Origin: Candidatus Ruthia sp. Cpac_8_S14
Lineage (GTDB): Bacteria; Pseudomonadota; Gammaproteobacteria; PS1; Pseudothioglobaceae
Length of the DNA: 64,000 bases
Direction of reading: 5' to 3'
Assembly: GCA_021730205.1 (NCBI GenBank)
Contig: CP072533.1
Location: forward strand, 835,380 to 899,379
Part shown: positions 8,724 through 19,300 of the stretch, in pieces
Numbering within the stretch: the stretch's first letter is position 1
How the letters are laid out: the number at the start of each line of letters is the position of its first letter
Translations under genes and position numbers: made by a program
Notes under the pieces: model-generated
What the model was told of the DNA's origin: nothing
Database searches by the model: none
Seen by the model: only the letters and a program-made list of their open reading frames with translations

Positions 8724-10028
8724 TTACGATATTACCAAAACAGCATTCTTAAAAATCTGCCCACGCTGTTCAAAATTATCAAACATATCAAAACTGGTAC
8801 AAGCTGGAGATAACAAAATTGCACCACTGTCAATTAAGGCGTTGGCAATATTGACTGCCGCTTCCATAGAGTTGGCATAGGTGACTTTTGCAGTGTGGAT
8901 GTTGTTACCTAGCTCTTTAGCACTTTGTCCGATTAAAACAATATTGGGTATATTATTATCAATCAATTCAAATAAAACAGTGTAGTTTTCTTGCTTCTTG
9001 ATACCACCTGCAATAAGTACAATATTTTCATATTTATCGATTAGTGCGTTTAATGCTGTAATGGTAGCCAGGGCATTAGTGGCTTTTGAATCGTTGTAAT
9101 AATCAATGTTTTGTTTTTTTACCACCCATTCAAGTCGGTGTTCTAGTCCTTTAAAGTCTTTAATGCTTTGTATCATGGACGTTATTGGCAGTTTGATTTG
9201 GTCGCCTAGGGCAAGGGCTGCAAGTATATTTCTTGTATTGTGTTCTCCAATCAATTGCACTTCGTTAGTACTCATTAGTACATCGTCGCCTTTAAGTAGA
9301 TAGCAGGTGTCGTGGCAAGTGACTGTGCCAAAATCATCTGCTTGCTTGGGTATGTTAATACCAAAGCGCTTGGCATTTGCTTTTGTGGGTGTGAGTGGTT
9401 CGTCTAAATTAATCACTAAGTGTTGACAGTGTTGATATAAGCTTAATTTAGAATTGATATAATGTTTAAAACTTTGGTATCGATCAAGATGGTCAGGGGT
9501 GATGTTAAGCACAACACCTACTATTAAATTCAGATGATGGCTGTAATCTAACTGATAACTGGATAATTCTAATACGTAATATTCTGTTTTTTCACTTAAA
9601 CAATCCAGTGCGGGCGTACCAATATTGCCGCCCATAGCAACTTGTATGCCTGCATTAGCAATCATTTGTGTCAATAGTTGTGTGACTGTTGACTTGCCGT
9701 TAGAGCCAGTAATTCCAATAATGGGTGCTTTTGCAAATCTTGAAAATAGTTCTATATCACTAACAATGGGAATGTTTTGCTCTCTTGCCCAAATAACAAT
9801 GGATTCGTTTTGGGCAATACCAGGAGAGATAAAAATTTCATCAACTTTTTTTAATAAATCTAATGTCCAAGCCCCAAGAGTGAGGGATGATTTTAAAGAC
9901 GCACTGGAATATTTAGATAATAAAGGTGGATTGGTACGACTGTCAGCAATTTTGTAGTCAATATTTTGTTCTGATAAAAAACGAGCGATTGTAAAACCTG
10001 TTTTTCCTAAGCCTAAAATCAATTTCAT
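8724..10028 (-). CDS. murD: UDP-N-acetylmuramoyl-L-alanine--D-glutamate ligase
   Basis: MurD adds D-glutamate to UDP-MurNAc-L-Ala in the cytoplasm. The 434-residue protein shows the family landmarks in order: an N-terminal Rossmann segment (LGLGKTGFTIARFL), the ATP-binding loop GITGSNGKSTVTQLL near residue 105, LELSSYQLDY, the NITPDHLDRY motif near 178, EHRLEWV, and NDSKATNALAT. The length is typical. The gene stands alone between the dead efflux operon and a divergent Bax-inhibitor-like gene, instead of in a dcw cluster next to ftsW/murG, so the cluster has been broken up in this lineage. Intact. Confidence 0.95.
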   Translation of the reverse strand: MKLILGLGKTGFTIARFLSEQNIDYKIADSRTNPPLLSKYSSASLKSSLTLGAWTLDLLKKVDEIFISPGIAQNESIVIWAREQNIPIVSDIELFSRFAKAPIIGITGSNGKSTVTQLLTQMIANAGIQVAMGGNIGTPALDCLSEKTEYYVLELSSYQLDYSHHLNLIVGVVLNITPDHLDRYQSFKHYINSKLSLYQHCQHLVINLDEPLTPTKANAKRFGINIPKQADDFGTVTCHDTCYLLKGDDVLMSTNEVQLIGEHNTRNILAALALGDQIKLPITSMIQSIKDFKGLEHRLEWVVKKQNIDYYNDSKATNALATITALNALIDKYENIVLIAGGIKKQENYTVLFELIDNNIPNIVLIGQSAKELGNNIHTAKVTYANSMEAAVNIANALIDSGAILLSPACTSFDMFDNFEQRGQIFKNAVLVIS

Positions 10029-10087
10029 GTGTTCATTTTCGCTGTAAAATAGCTATATTTTATACTTTTAAATACGGAACATGAATC

Positions 10088-10747
10088 ATGAATACAAACG
10101 TCAGCACTCAAACGCGTAGCATTAGCATTAATAGCGTTTTAAAAAATACATACCAATTACTTTCTGCAACCTTATTATTTAGCGGGCTAATGGCTTATCT
10201 TGCCATGTCCTTAAATCTGCCACATTTTGGCCTTTTAATCACTCTTGGTGGTTATTTTGGCTTGCTATATTTAACTAATAAACTTAAGAATTCGAGTTAC
10301 GGAATTTTAGCAGTATTTGCATTAACAGGCTTTATGGGGCTCACATTAGGCCCTGTTGTTGGCGCTTATACAACTACTTTTTCAAATGGCTCTGAACTGA
10401 TTGCTATGGCAATGATAGGCACGGGTTTTATCTTTTTAGCGCTGTCTTTTTATACCATCATTTCGGGTAAAGATTTTAGTTTTTTATCTGGCTTCTTAAC
10501 AGTGGGTGTTATTGTGGCATTTTTAATAGGAATTGCTGCTTATTTCTTTACTATGCCAGCATTATCATTAACTGTATCTGCAGCATTTATTTTATTAATG
10601 AGTGGCTTGATTTTATTTGAAACTTCAAATATTATCCATGGTGGCGAGACTAATTACATTATGGCAACAGTAACACTGTTTATTTCAATTTATAACTTAT
10701 TTTTAAGTTTATTACAGTTATTAGGTATATTTTCTGGCGAAAGTTAA
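10088..10747 (+). CDS. Bax inhibitor-1/YccA family membrane protein
   Basis: A 219-residue integral membrane protein with seven likely membrane segments. It matches the BI-1/YccA (UPF0005) family: a short polar N-terminus, TYQLLSATLLFSGLMAYLA, a central GFMGLTLGPVVG, and a C-terminal helix pair around LFISIYNLFLSLLQLLGIF, the stretch used as the family signature. In E. coli, YccA modulates the FtsH protease; other bacterial members act as calcium-leak channels. Which role applies here cannot be told. It starts with ATG at 10088, divergent from murD. Intact. Confidence 0.85.
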   Translation: MNTNVSTQTRSISINSVLKNTYQLLSATLLFSGLMAYLAMSLNLPHFGLLITLGGYFGLLYLTNKLKNSSYGILAVFALTGFMGLTLGPVVGAYTTTFSNGSELIAMAMIGTGFIFLALSFYTIISGKDFSFLSGFLTVGVIVAFLIGIAAYFFTMPALSLTVSAAFILLMSGLILFETSNIIHGGETNYIMATVTLFISIYNLFLSLLQLLGIFSGES

Positions 10748-10769
10748 TCACTGACGAAAAAGTAGTATG

Positions 10770-11185
10770 ATTGATAGTGAAGGCTAGAAGTACTTGTTGA
10801 TATTGACTTTAGTGAGAGTGAGTTTGATGCAATCTTTCGAGAGCTTAATGAAGAAATTGGTTTGTCCTCTGAACATGTAAGTATTCTTGCTAAGACACCT
10901 AAATAGCTACGTTATGATTTGTCTAATTATCATATTAAACATAAACAAAAATCTGTGTGTATTGGTCAAAAACAAATTTGGTTTTTGTTGCGTTTTATCT
11001 CAGATGAAAACAACATCAAGCTAGACACACATACACAAATAGAATTTGATAATTGAGCATGGGTAGAGTGTTGACGCCCAATTGAAAATATGATTGATTT
11101 TTAAAAACAAATTTATGAAGATATGCTAAAAGCTCTCTGGCGTTTGTACTTTTTAACAATCAAATCGATATTTGCCTCTACTTAA
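10770..11185 (+). pseudogene. rppH: Dead RNA pyrophosphohydrolase (rppH/nudH)
   Basis: RppH removes pyrophosphate from the 5' end of mRNAs and so starts their decay. One frame still reads like the family: the Nudix box core RELNEEIGL (about 10830-10860), LRYDL, the hallmark VCIGQKQIWFLLRF (about 10955-10995), and IEFDN near 11045. The N-terminal 40 or so residues are gone. The frame has four stops. At 10904 (TAG), 11054 (TGA) and 11072 (TGA) the family has tryptophan, so these are G-to-A changes of TGG. The fourth, 11102 (TAA), sits where lysine is usual. Loss of function is certain; another Nudix protein elsewhere could replace it. Confidence 0.9.
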
Positions 11186-11301
11186 ATGTTCAGTGATTGT
11201 TTTAGACAAATAAACCACCGCTCCTTTAACAACTCTACAATATAGAAACATCCTATTTGGTATAATGCCCTTTTAGTTTTATATAAATAGGGATTTTACT
11301 T

Positions 11302-12579
11302 GTGAATATTGGAATTTTAGGGTTGGGTACTGTCGGTGGTGGCGTGGTGAATGTGTTAAACAAAAACCAAGCGCAAATTGCGCGCCAATCTGGCGATAGT
11401 ATTAACGTTACTCACGTAGCTGTAAGAGATATAACCCAAACACGCATTTGCCCTACTGAGCATCTTAAACTAACTCAAGATCCATTTAAGATTGTGAATG
11501 ATGATGATGTTGATGTCGTTTTAGAATTAATGGGTGGTACAGATTTGGCTAAAGATTTGGTTGAACAAGTCATTAAGAATGGCAAACATGTCGTTACTGC
11601 CAACAAAGCTTTAATTGCCATACATGGCAACGAACTGCTAGCATTGGCAAAAGATAACAATACACATCTTTTGTTTGAAGCAGCTGTTGCGGGTGGCATT
11701 CCTATTTTAAAATCTTTAGAGCAAGGCTTAAATGCCAATCAAATTGAGTTAGTTGCTGGCATTATTAATGGCACAAGCAACTTTATCCTAACTGAAATGC
11801 GCAACAAAGGTAGAGACTTTGAAGATGTTCTTAAAGAGGCACAAATATTGGGCTACGCTGAAGCTGACCCTACTTTTGATGTCGAGGGTATTGATGCGGC
11901 GCATAAATTAGCCATTCTTGCCTCAATGGCATTTGGCTGTGAATTACAATTTAATCAAGTTTCAACACAAGGTATTAGCAAAATCAGTGGTGAAGATATT
12001 GCTTTTGCAGCAGAATTGGGTTACGTTATTAAACACCTAGGTATTGCTAAAAAACTAGATGGCAAATTACAAATGCATGTACACCCAACTTTAGTGCCTA
12101 AAACTCATCTACTGTCCAATGTTGATGGTGTTATGAATAGCGTATTAGTCAGAGGCAATGCAGTTGGTGAAACGCTTTATTATGGTGCGGGTGCGGGTGC
12201 TGAGGCAACGGCAAGTAGTGTTATTGCTGATCTGATTGATATTATCAAAGGCACTGTAAATCATGATGTTTTGGGCTGGCAATCATTAATAAACATTCCA
12301 AATTGCAAAACTGATGATATTGAAAGCGTTTTCTACTTGCGTTTATTAGCCACTGACAGGTCAGGGGTTTTGGCAGATATTACAGCAATCTTAGCCAATT
12401 ATAACATTAGTGTAGAGGCTGTTATACAAAAGCAAATTGACCAGGAAAATAATGCACACATTGCCATCATTACCAATCTTATCAAAACTAGTGAACTAAA
12501 TAAGGCGGTAGCAGAAATTCAAACTCATGACTACATTCAAGAAGATGTTAAGATTATCTTTGTTGAAACACTTAATTAA
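11302..12579 (+). CDS. hom: Homoserine dehydrogenase
   Basis: This enzyme reduces aspartate semialdehyde to homoserine with NAD(P)H, feeding threonine and methionine synthesis. The 425-residue monofunctional form starts with GTG at 11302. It has the nucleotide-binding GLGTVGGGV at residues 6-14, the catalytic region GIINGTSNFILTEM near 152, and EADPTFDVEG near 190. A C-terminal ACT domain (LRLLATDRSGVLADITAIL, about residues 350-425) usually gives threonine feedback control. It is followed after nine bases by thrC, so the two form an operon. A stretch of relic sequence (rppH) lies upstream. Intact. Confidence 0.95.
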   Translation: MNIGILGLGTVGGGVVNVLNKNQAQIARQSGDSINVTHVAVRDITQTRICPTEHLKLTQDPFKIVNDDDVDVVLELMGGTDLAKDLVEQVIKNGKHVVTANKALIAIHGNELLALAKDNNTHLLFEAAVAGGIPILKSLEQGLNANQIELVAGIINGTSNFILTEMRNKGRDFEDVLKEAQILGYAEADPTFDVEGIDAAHKLAILASMAFGCELQFNQVSTQGISKISGEDIAFAAELGYVIKHLGIAKKLDGKLQMHVHPTLVPKTHLLSNVDGVMNSVLVRGNAVGETLYYGAGAGAEATASSVIADLIDIIKGTVNHDVLGWQSLINIPNCKTDDIESVFYLRLLATDRSGVLADITAILANYNISVEAVIQKQIDQENNAHIAIITNLIKTSELNKAVAEIQTHDYIQEDVKIIFVETLN

Positions 12580-12588
12580 GGAAAAAAA

Positions 12589-13653
12589 ATGAGATATATA
12601 GGCTTAATTGAACGCTATAAAGACAGGCTTCCTGTGGATGACAGCACCCGACTTATTAGTTTAGGAGAAGGAAATACGCCACTCATTCGGCTAGAAAACA
12701 TTCCTAAAGAGCTAGGCAAAGATGTTGATATTTACATCAAATACGAAGGCTTAAACCCCACAGGTTCATTTAAAGACCGCGGTATGACCATGGCGGTTAG
12801 CAAAGCGGTAGAATCTGGCTCTAAAGCAATTATTTGCGCCTCTACAGGCAATACCTCAGCATCTGCTGCGGCTTACGCTGCTCGTGCTGGCATTAAAACG
12901 TTTGTGCTGATTCCTGAAGGAAAAATTGCACTGGGTAAATTAGCGCAAGCAATGATTCATGGCGCAGTTATTATCCAAATCAAAGGTAACTTTGACGACG
13001 GTATGCGTTTGGTTAAAGAGGTTGCTGAACATACAGCGGTATCCATTGTTAATTCAATCAACCCATTTCGCCTACAAGGTCAAAAAACTGCTGCCTTTGA
13101 AATTATAGAAGAGCTTGGCTGTGCACCAGATTATCACTGCCTGCCTGTGGGCAATGCAGGGAATATTTCAGCTCATTGGATGGGGTATACAGAATATCAC
13201 AAAGAAGGTAAAGTAAACAATACACCTAAAATGGTTGGCTATCAAGCAGCAGGTTCCGCGCCTTTTATTAAAGGCGCAATGGTAAACAACCCCGAAACCA
13301 TTGCAACTGCCATTCGTATTGGCCACCCCCAAAGTTGGGACTTGGCACACAAAGTTGAAAAAGAATCAGGTGGCTGGTTTGATTCATTAACCGATAAAGA
13401 AATTCTAAGTGCACAAAAATTACTCACTGAAAAAGAAGGGATTTTTTGTGAGCCTGCATCGGCAACCTCATTAGCAGGCGCAATGCATGACATTAAGAGT
13501 GGCAAAATTTCTGAAGGCTCTAAAATCGTTTGTACTTTAACAGGTCATGGCTTAAAAGACCCTGATACAGCAATTTCACAATACACCAATCAAATGATTA
13601 ACATTAACCCAGTAATGAGTGAAGTCAAAGACGCCATTTTAAACAACATGTAA
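12589..13653 (+). CDS. thrC: Threonine synthase
   Basis: ThrC converts O-phosphohomoserine to threonine with pyridoxal phosphate (PLP). The 354-residue protein is of the short, plant/Bacillus-like type, unlike the longer E. coli form. It has the PLP-lysine motif NPTGSFKDRGM near residue 60, the STGNTSASAAAYAARAG substrate/phosphate region, and the glycine-rich phosphate clamp PVGNAGN near 185. A clear ribosome site (AAGGAAAAAA) precedes the ATG. It sits between hom and cysM on the same strand with short gaps, giving a hom-thrC-cysM unit for amino acids derived from aspartate and serine. Confidence 0.95.
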   Translation: MRYIGLIERYKDRLPVDDSTRLISLGEGNTPLIRLENIPKELGKDVDIYIKYEGLNPTGSFKDRGMTMAVSKAVESGSKAIICASTGNTSASAAAYAARAGIKTFVLIPEGKIALGKLAQAMIHGAVIIQIKGNFDDGMRLVKEVAEHTAVSIVNSINPFRLQGQKTAAFEIIEELGCAPDYHCLPVGNAGNISAHWMGYTEYHKEGKVNNTPKMVGYQAAGSAPFIKGAMVNNPETIATAIRIGHPQSWDLAHKVEKESGGWFDSLTDKEILSAQKLLTEKEGIFCEPASATSLAGAMHDIKSGKISEGSKIVCTLTGHGLKDPDTAISQYTNQMININPVMSEVKDAILNNM

Positions 13654-13666
13654 TTTTAACTAAAAA

Positions 13667-14557
13667 GTGATGACATTCAAAACTATTGAGCAGACCATTG
13701 GTAATACACCTTTAGTCAAACTTAAGCGGCTCGACCCTAATTCATCAAACACCATCTTACTCAAACTAGAAGGCAATAACCCTGGGGGCTCGGTTAAAGA
13801 TAGAGCTGCATTTAACATGGTGTTGAATAGTGAAAAACGAGATGAAATATCTCCTGGTGACACCTTAATTGAAGCCACTAGCGGCAATACTGGTATTGCA
13901 CTCGCTATGATAGCAGCCGTCAAGGGTTATAAAATGATTTTAATTATGCCTGATCATCTTTCACAAGAAAGGCGTGATGCTATGAGTGCTTATGGCGCTC
14001 AACTTATCTTAGTAACTAAAGATGAAGGCATGGAAGGCGCTAGAGATTTGGCTGATAAAATGGAAAAACAAGGCAAGGGTAAACAGCTTGACCAATTTTC
14101 TAACTCAGACAATCCAAATGCTCATATCAATACAACTGCACAAGAAATTTGGCAAGATACACAAGGATCAATCACCCATTTTGTCTCTGCCATGGGAACG
14201 ACTGGCACGATTATGGGCGTGTCAGACAGTTTGAAGGCAAAAAATCCAGCCATTCAAATTATTGGCGTACAACCCGAAGATGGCGCGCAAATTGCTGGCA
14301 TTCGCCGTTGGCCAAAAGCATACTTGCCAAAAATATTTGACCGTTCTAAGGTGGACACCATTATGGATATTTCACAAACTTCAGCAGAACTAACTACACG
14401 AGACTTGGCAACAATAGAGGGTATTTTTACTGGCATATCTTCTGGCGGTGCTATATCGGCAGCCATTGAACTGTCCAAACAAGTTAATAATGCCATTATT
14501 GTTACTATTGCTTGTGACCGAGGAGACCGTTACTTATCAACTGGATTATTTAGTTGA
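13667..14557 (+). CDS. cysM: Cysteine synthase B
   Basis: CysM makes cysteine from O-acetylserine with sulfide or thiosulfate; the B type can use thiosulfate, which fits a thiosulfate-metabolising cell. The 296-residue PLP enzyme shows NPGGSVKDRAA (PLP lysine near residue 45), the substrate loop ATSGNTGIALA, and GTTGTIMGVS for the PLP phosphate. The start is either GTG at 13667 or the next codon, ATG at 13670; the product differs by one residue. Its stop overlaps the start of the chloride-channel gene by four bases. Assignment as CysM over CysK rests on overall resemblance (short length, RRWPKAYLPKIF segment). Confidence 0.9.
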   Translation: MMTFKTIEQTIGNTPLVKLKRLDPNSSNTILLKLEGNNPGGSVKDRAAFNMVLNSEKRDEISPGDTLIEATSGNTGIALAMIAAVKGYKMILIMPDHLSQERRDAMSAYGAQLILVTKDEGMEGARDLADKMEKQGKGKQLDQFSNSDNPNAHINTTAQEIWQDTQGSITHFVSAMGTTGTIMGVSDSLKAKNPAIQIIGVQPEDGAQIAGIRRWPKAYLPKIFDRSKVDTIMDISQTSAELTTRDLATIEGIFTGISSGGAISAAIELSKQVNNAIIVTIACDRGDRYLSTGLFS

Positions 14558-15819
14558 AAAGATATCTTTCACATCAACTTCCTAGTGGGCTAAAAACTTA
14601 TATATCCTTAATACTGAGCAGTATTATTACTCTAGTTGCTATTGATTTTTTTCTTGCTTCTAGTGATTATGCTCAACACACGTTCAAGCATTTAATTGCT
14701 TCAAAGCCTTATTTAAGCCTTGCCATTACGCCTGTTGTTTTTATATTGATTGTTTATGTTGCTAAGTATTTTTGCCATTATGTTCAAGGCAGTGGCATTC
14801 CACAATTAATTGCTGCTAATGACTCTCGCAACAAATCTATACGTGAAAAACTCTTGTCATTTAGAGTTGCCATTGGAAAAATTGTACTTATTTTTATGGG
14901 TATGCTTGCTGGTGCGCCTATTGGTATTGAAGGGCCTAGTATTCATATTGGTGGTTCAATATTTTTTGGCTTTAATCAATTCATTAAATTCAAACGCAAA
15001 CTACTTATCCATTCACTTATTGCGATTGGTGGTAGTGCTGGGCTTATCGTTGCCTTTAACGCACCAATTGCGGGTTTCTTGTTTAGCTTTGAAGAGATAG
15101 GTCGTCAACTCAAAAAACAAGCACTAGTTTTAATTGCCATCACGAGTGGGTTGGTTTACTTATTGGCAGTTATGTATCGTGGCAACAATGTCTATTTAAG
15201 TGATATGTCAGCTTATTTTATTGATTTAGCACTAATTTGGCAACTACTGCCGTTGGCGATATTTTCTGGAATCTTGGGTGGTTTATTCTCAAAAACCATT
15301 CTTTACTTAATTAAGAAATTTATTGCGCACAGCAAAACCAAAGTTGTCGTGACTGCCTTAATATTAGGTTTAATTATTGCGTTATTTAACTACCTTTCTA
15401 AAGGTCAAATTGCTGGCTCTGGTCGTGAAGAAGTGTTATTAATGTTAGCCGGACATCAGCTAGGTAGTGACTTTGTTGTGATGAAATATCTATCAACGCT
15501 AAGTTCTCTAGCTTCTACCATTCCGGGTGGTTTATTCATGCCCAGTATTTCTATTGGTGCTGGTATTGGTAGTGAAGTGAGCCATTTTTATTCACAAATC
15601 AGCCCGCAAATTATTATCATTATGGCAATGATTGCCTATTTAAGTGCTGTTATTAGGGCGCCACTTACTAGTGCATTTGTTATTTTAGAGATGACAAATA
15701 CACTTAATTTACTCATTCCAGCACTGATTATTGCCTTTATCGCCAATTGGGTGTCTAAACAAATATCCATACCACCAATCTATGAGTCATTGGCTGAGAG
15801 TTACTTAAAGTTAACGTAA
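14554..15819 (+). CDS. ClC-family chloride channel/antiporter
   Basis: A 421-residue membrane protein of the ClC family, which moves chloride, often in exchange for protons. The selectivity-filter motifs are present: GSGIPQ near residue 88, GIEGPS near 128 (GREGP in E. coli ClcA; the gating glutamate is kept while Arg is replaced by Ile), and GGLFMPSISIGAGIG near 326. The membrane segments are continuous. No cytoplasmic CBS domain is present. The gene begins with TTG at 14554 inside the cysM stop (four-base overlap), so it is translated from the same mRNA. Whether it works as a channel or an exchanger is unknown. Confidence 0.88.
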   Translation: MKRYLSHQLPSGLKTYISLILSSIITLVAIDFFLASSDYAQHTFKHLIASKPYLSLAITPVVFILIVYVAKYFCHYVQGSGIPQLIAANDSRNKSIREKLLSFRVAIGKIVLIFMGMLAGAPIGIEGPSIHIGGSIFFGFNQFIKFKRKLLIHSLIAIGGSAGLIVAFNAPIAGFLFSFEEIGRQLKKQALVLIAITSGLVYLLAVMYRGNNVYLSDMSAYFIDLALIWQLLPLAIFSGILGGLFSKTILYLIKKFIAHSKTKVVVTALILGLIIALFNYLSKGQIAGSGREEVLLMLAGHQLGSDFVVMKYLSTLSSLASTIPGGLFMPSISIGAGIGSEVSHFYSQISPQIIIIMAMIAYLSAVIRAPLTSAFVILEMTNTLNLLIPALIIAFIANWVSKQISIPPIYESLAESYLKLT

Positions 15820-15825
15820 AAATAA

Positions 15826-16248
15826 CTAAAACGGCTTAACCACAACAAGAATAACAACACCCACTAATATCAGCACAGGAAACTCGTTAAACCAACGATA
15901 AAATACATCAGAGCGAGTGTTTTTATCAGCCTTAAAAACGCTTACTAAATAGCCACAATAGGAGTGATATGTAATTAACAATATTACTAATACTAACTTA
16001 ACGTATAGCCAATATTGAGTTGAATAATATGCCCAACCATCAATAGTCATCCATAATCCTAATACACTAGCTAGGATGAAACTTGGCATCATAATAGCTT
16101 TATAAAGCTTGTGCTCCATCACTTTAAAACGCTCAATGCTAGGCTTGTCTTTGCTCATTGAATGATAAACAAAAAGGCGTGGTAAATAAAACAGAGCTGT
16201 AAACCAAGTAATCACACTAATAATGTGAAAAGCCTTTATCCACAACAT
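15826..16248 (-). CDS. hemJ: Protoporphyrinogen IX oxidase HemJ
   Basis: HemJ oxidises protoporphyrinogen IX to protoporphyrin IX in the inner membrane, the penultimate step of heme synthesis. From the ATG at 16248 the product is 140 residues and begins MLWIKAFHIISVITWFTALF, the typical family start with the conserved His near residue 8. It has four membrane segments and ends VVVKPF. An upstream in-frame start at 16296 would add 16 unlikely residues; the ATG at 16248 has a better ribosome site (GTGGAG). It converges with the ClC gene, six bases apart. Intact. Confidence 0.9.
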   Translation of the reverse strand: MLWIKAFHIISVITWFTALFYLPRLFVYHSMSKDKPSIERFKVMEHKLYKAIMMPSFILASVLGLWMTIDGWAYYSTQYWLYVKLVLVILLITYHSYCGYLVSVFKADKNTRSDVFYRWFNEFPVLILVGVVILVVVKPF

Positions 16249-16351
16249 ATAAATCTCCACTTTTTTTAAAGCCCCTTCATGGTAAACATATAGCATTCAA
16301 AGCGCCCATTATAGTAAAATAAATCCACTTTAATTAACTTTCAATTTTCAA

Positions 16352-19300
16352 TTGAAACAATATCACGAAATTCCTTACAACTATACCTCTTTTTCTGACA
16401 AAGAGATTGTGTGTCGTTTTTTAGGCGCTGATGCTTGGGATTTACTAAACCAACTGTGCCAAAATCGTAATACAGGTCGAAATGCTAGAATGCTATTTGA
16501 GGTGCTTGGTGATATGTGGATGGTTAATCGGAACCCTTATTTACAAGAAGACTTAATTAAAAATAAGCGTCGTTGGCGAACACTCATACAAGCGCTATAT
16601 TCTCGTTTAGAATCAATCAAGGCGCAAACTGATAATAACGCACAAGTCATTGAGCTTCTTAATCAGGCAGATATTGCAGTGCATAGTTTTAAGCGTTGTT
16701 TGAGCGATTTTAAAAACAATAAACAACGCATTAAAAAAGCCTTACTTAAAATTACAAACAACAATAACATTCGTTTTGATGCTTTATCACGCGCCTCGCA
16801 TTCAACTGACGCGACCGATTGGCGAGTAGAGTATCCCAGCGTGGTCATCACGCCAGATACCGAACAAGAAATATTACACATTGTTAGAACCTGTATTCAT
16901 CTAAATTTAACCATCATCCCTCGTGGTGGTGGCACAGGTTATACAGGCGGTGTCATTCCACTAAATACACAAACTGCTGTTATTAATACTGAAAAACTCA
17001 GCTTTATCGATAATATAAGCACCACTAACGATATACATAGCGTTAATGTTGGTGCAGGCGTGGTTACCAAACGCGTTAGTGAATTAGCCAGTCAGCATAA
17101 CTTAGTATTTGCAGTTGATCCAACCTCTCAAGATGCTTGCACGATTGGTGGTAATGTTGCTATGAATGCAGGCGGGAAAAAAGCCCTAAGATGGGGTACA
17201 ACAATTGACAACTTATTGTCTTGGAAAATGGTCATGCCAGACGGCTCATGGTTGCAAGTAAAACGCCTGAATCACAATCAAGATAAAATCCAATTGCTTG
17301 ATAAAGTAAGTTTTGAAATACATACACTCAAAGACGATGCACAAACCGTCATCAAAACCAGAACCTTAACCATCGATACTAACCATATGCGTAAAAGTGG
17401 GTTGGGTAAAGATGTTACCAATAAATTTTTAGATGGGCTGCCGGGTATTCAAAAAGAAGGTTGCGATGGGTTTATTACTTCTGCTGAATTTATCTTGTAT
17501 CAACCTTTAGAGTATATTAACACGCTATGCTTAGAATTCTTTGGTCATGATTTAAAAGCAGCAGTATCAACCATTGTTGATATTAAAAATAGTGTTGATA
17601 GCAACACTGATGTTGATCTTATTGGCATGGAACACCTAGATGCGCGCTATATTAAAGCCGTGCATTACACCACTAAAGCCAATAAGTCGCAGTTGCCGAA
17701 AATGATATTGCTAATCGATATTAGTGCTAATAATCAGCACTCACTTGACACTCAAATCGAAAAAATTAAAATCATTACTTTGCAACGTGATGGTGAATGC
17801 TTTATTGCTAAATCACTCAACAAAAGAAAAATATTTTGGAAAGACCGCGCCAATACCGCTGCCATTGCCGCCCACACCAACGCTTTTAAAATCAATGAAG
17901 ATGTGGTTATTCCACTGGACAAACTGGCAGACTATAACGACAGTATTGAGCATATTAATATCCGCTTGTCTATTGGCAATAAAATTGATACTTTAGCTGA
18001 AATTGAAGCCTACTTTGAAAATCTCAAACCAGAAAATAATCTTATTAAAGACAAAATTATTTCTGCCTTAACACTGTTGAATCAAATTAGCAATCAATGG
18101 CTAGATTTACTTAATCGTCTTAATGAACAAAAAGTCTTCAAACAGATACAAACAGAACAGATTGTAATCTCCTACATTAATGAATTTGCTTACCCACTTG
18201 ATGATTTGCTCATGGGTGATGTCTTCATTGATATTCGCAACCAAGTCAAAATCATTCATCAGGAATATCGTGAAGTGCGTTTATTTGTTGCCACACATAT
18301 GCACGCTGGTGATGGTAATGTACATACCAACATTCCAGTACATTCTCACAATACAAAAATGCTACATAAAGCTGAATCTGTGGTGGATGAAATTATGCAT
18401 TTGGCCTCAAGTCTTGGTGGGGTTATCTCTGGCGAACACGGTATTGGCCTGACTAAATACCAATATTTATCCGACGAATTCAAGCAAGCATTTACCCAAT
18501 ATAAGGCAAAAATTGACCCAGATAATCACTTTAACAAAGGAAAATTAATACCAGGTAGTGGGTTGGATAATGCCTTTACCCCATCATTACGCCTTGTTGA
18601 ACAAGAGGCATTAATCCTTGAAAGTAGTGAAATTGGTGAAATTAATGACATGGTTAAATCATGTCTGCGTTGCGGCAAGTGCAAAGATGTTTGCACCACG
18701 CACGTACCAAAAGCCAATCTTTTATACTCACCACGCGATAAAATTATTGGCACTAACCTTATTTCTGAGGCTTTTTTATACGAGGAGCAAACCAGACGTG
18801 GTATTTCTGTTAACCATTTTGATGAATTTGATGATATTGCTGATCATTGCACTATTTGCCATAAGTGTGCAAGCCCTTGTCCAGTTAATATTGATTTTGG
18901 TGATGTCTCTATTAAGATGAGGTCTATCTTAATCAAGCAAAATAAACGTCGCACCAATATTGCCTCAAAAGCCTCAATGGCTTATCTCAACATGACCCAA
19001 CCTTGGCAGATTAAATTAACCAAAAAAGTGTTGATTGATTTTAGCTATAAAGTGCAAAATATTGCCTCAAGAATGGCGCAACCTTTTTTGTATAAAAAGC
19101 CTAATAAGACCGTGGGCAAACCTAGTTTTAAAGTTGAGCTTGTTACTTTGTTAGATAAACCGTTGCCTACAGACACTGGGCTTGCGCCTATGCGTGAACT
19201 GCTCAATATTAATGATACTAACACCGTACCCATTTTTTCACATCCAGAAAAATCCAACGCCGACTCATCTAGCGTTTTTTACTTTCCTGGTTGTGGCTCT

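Noticed and set aside
10904-11074. Reassignment of TGA to tryptophan, suggested by TGA at Trp positions in rppH
   Set aside because: One of the three Trp positions is TAG, and intact genes in the window end in TGA (for example ddl-neighbour reductase and cysM) while using TGG for Trp, so the genetic code is standard.
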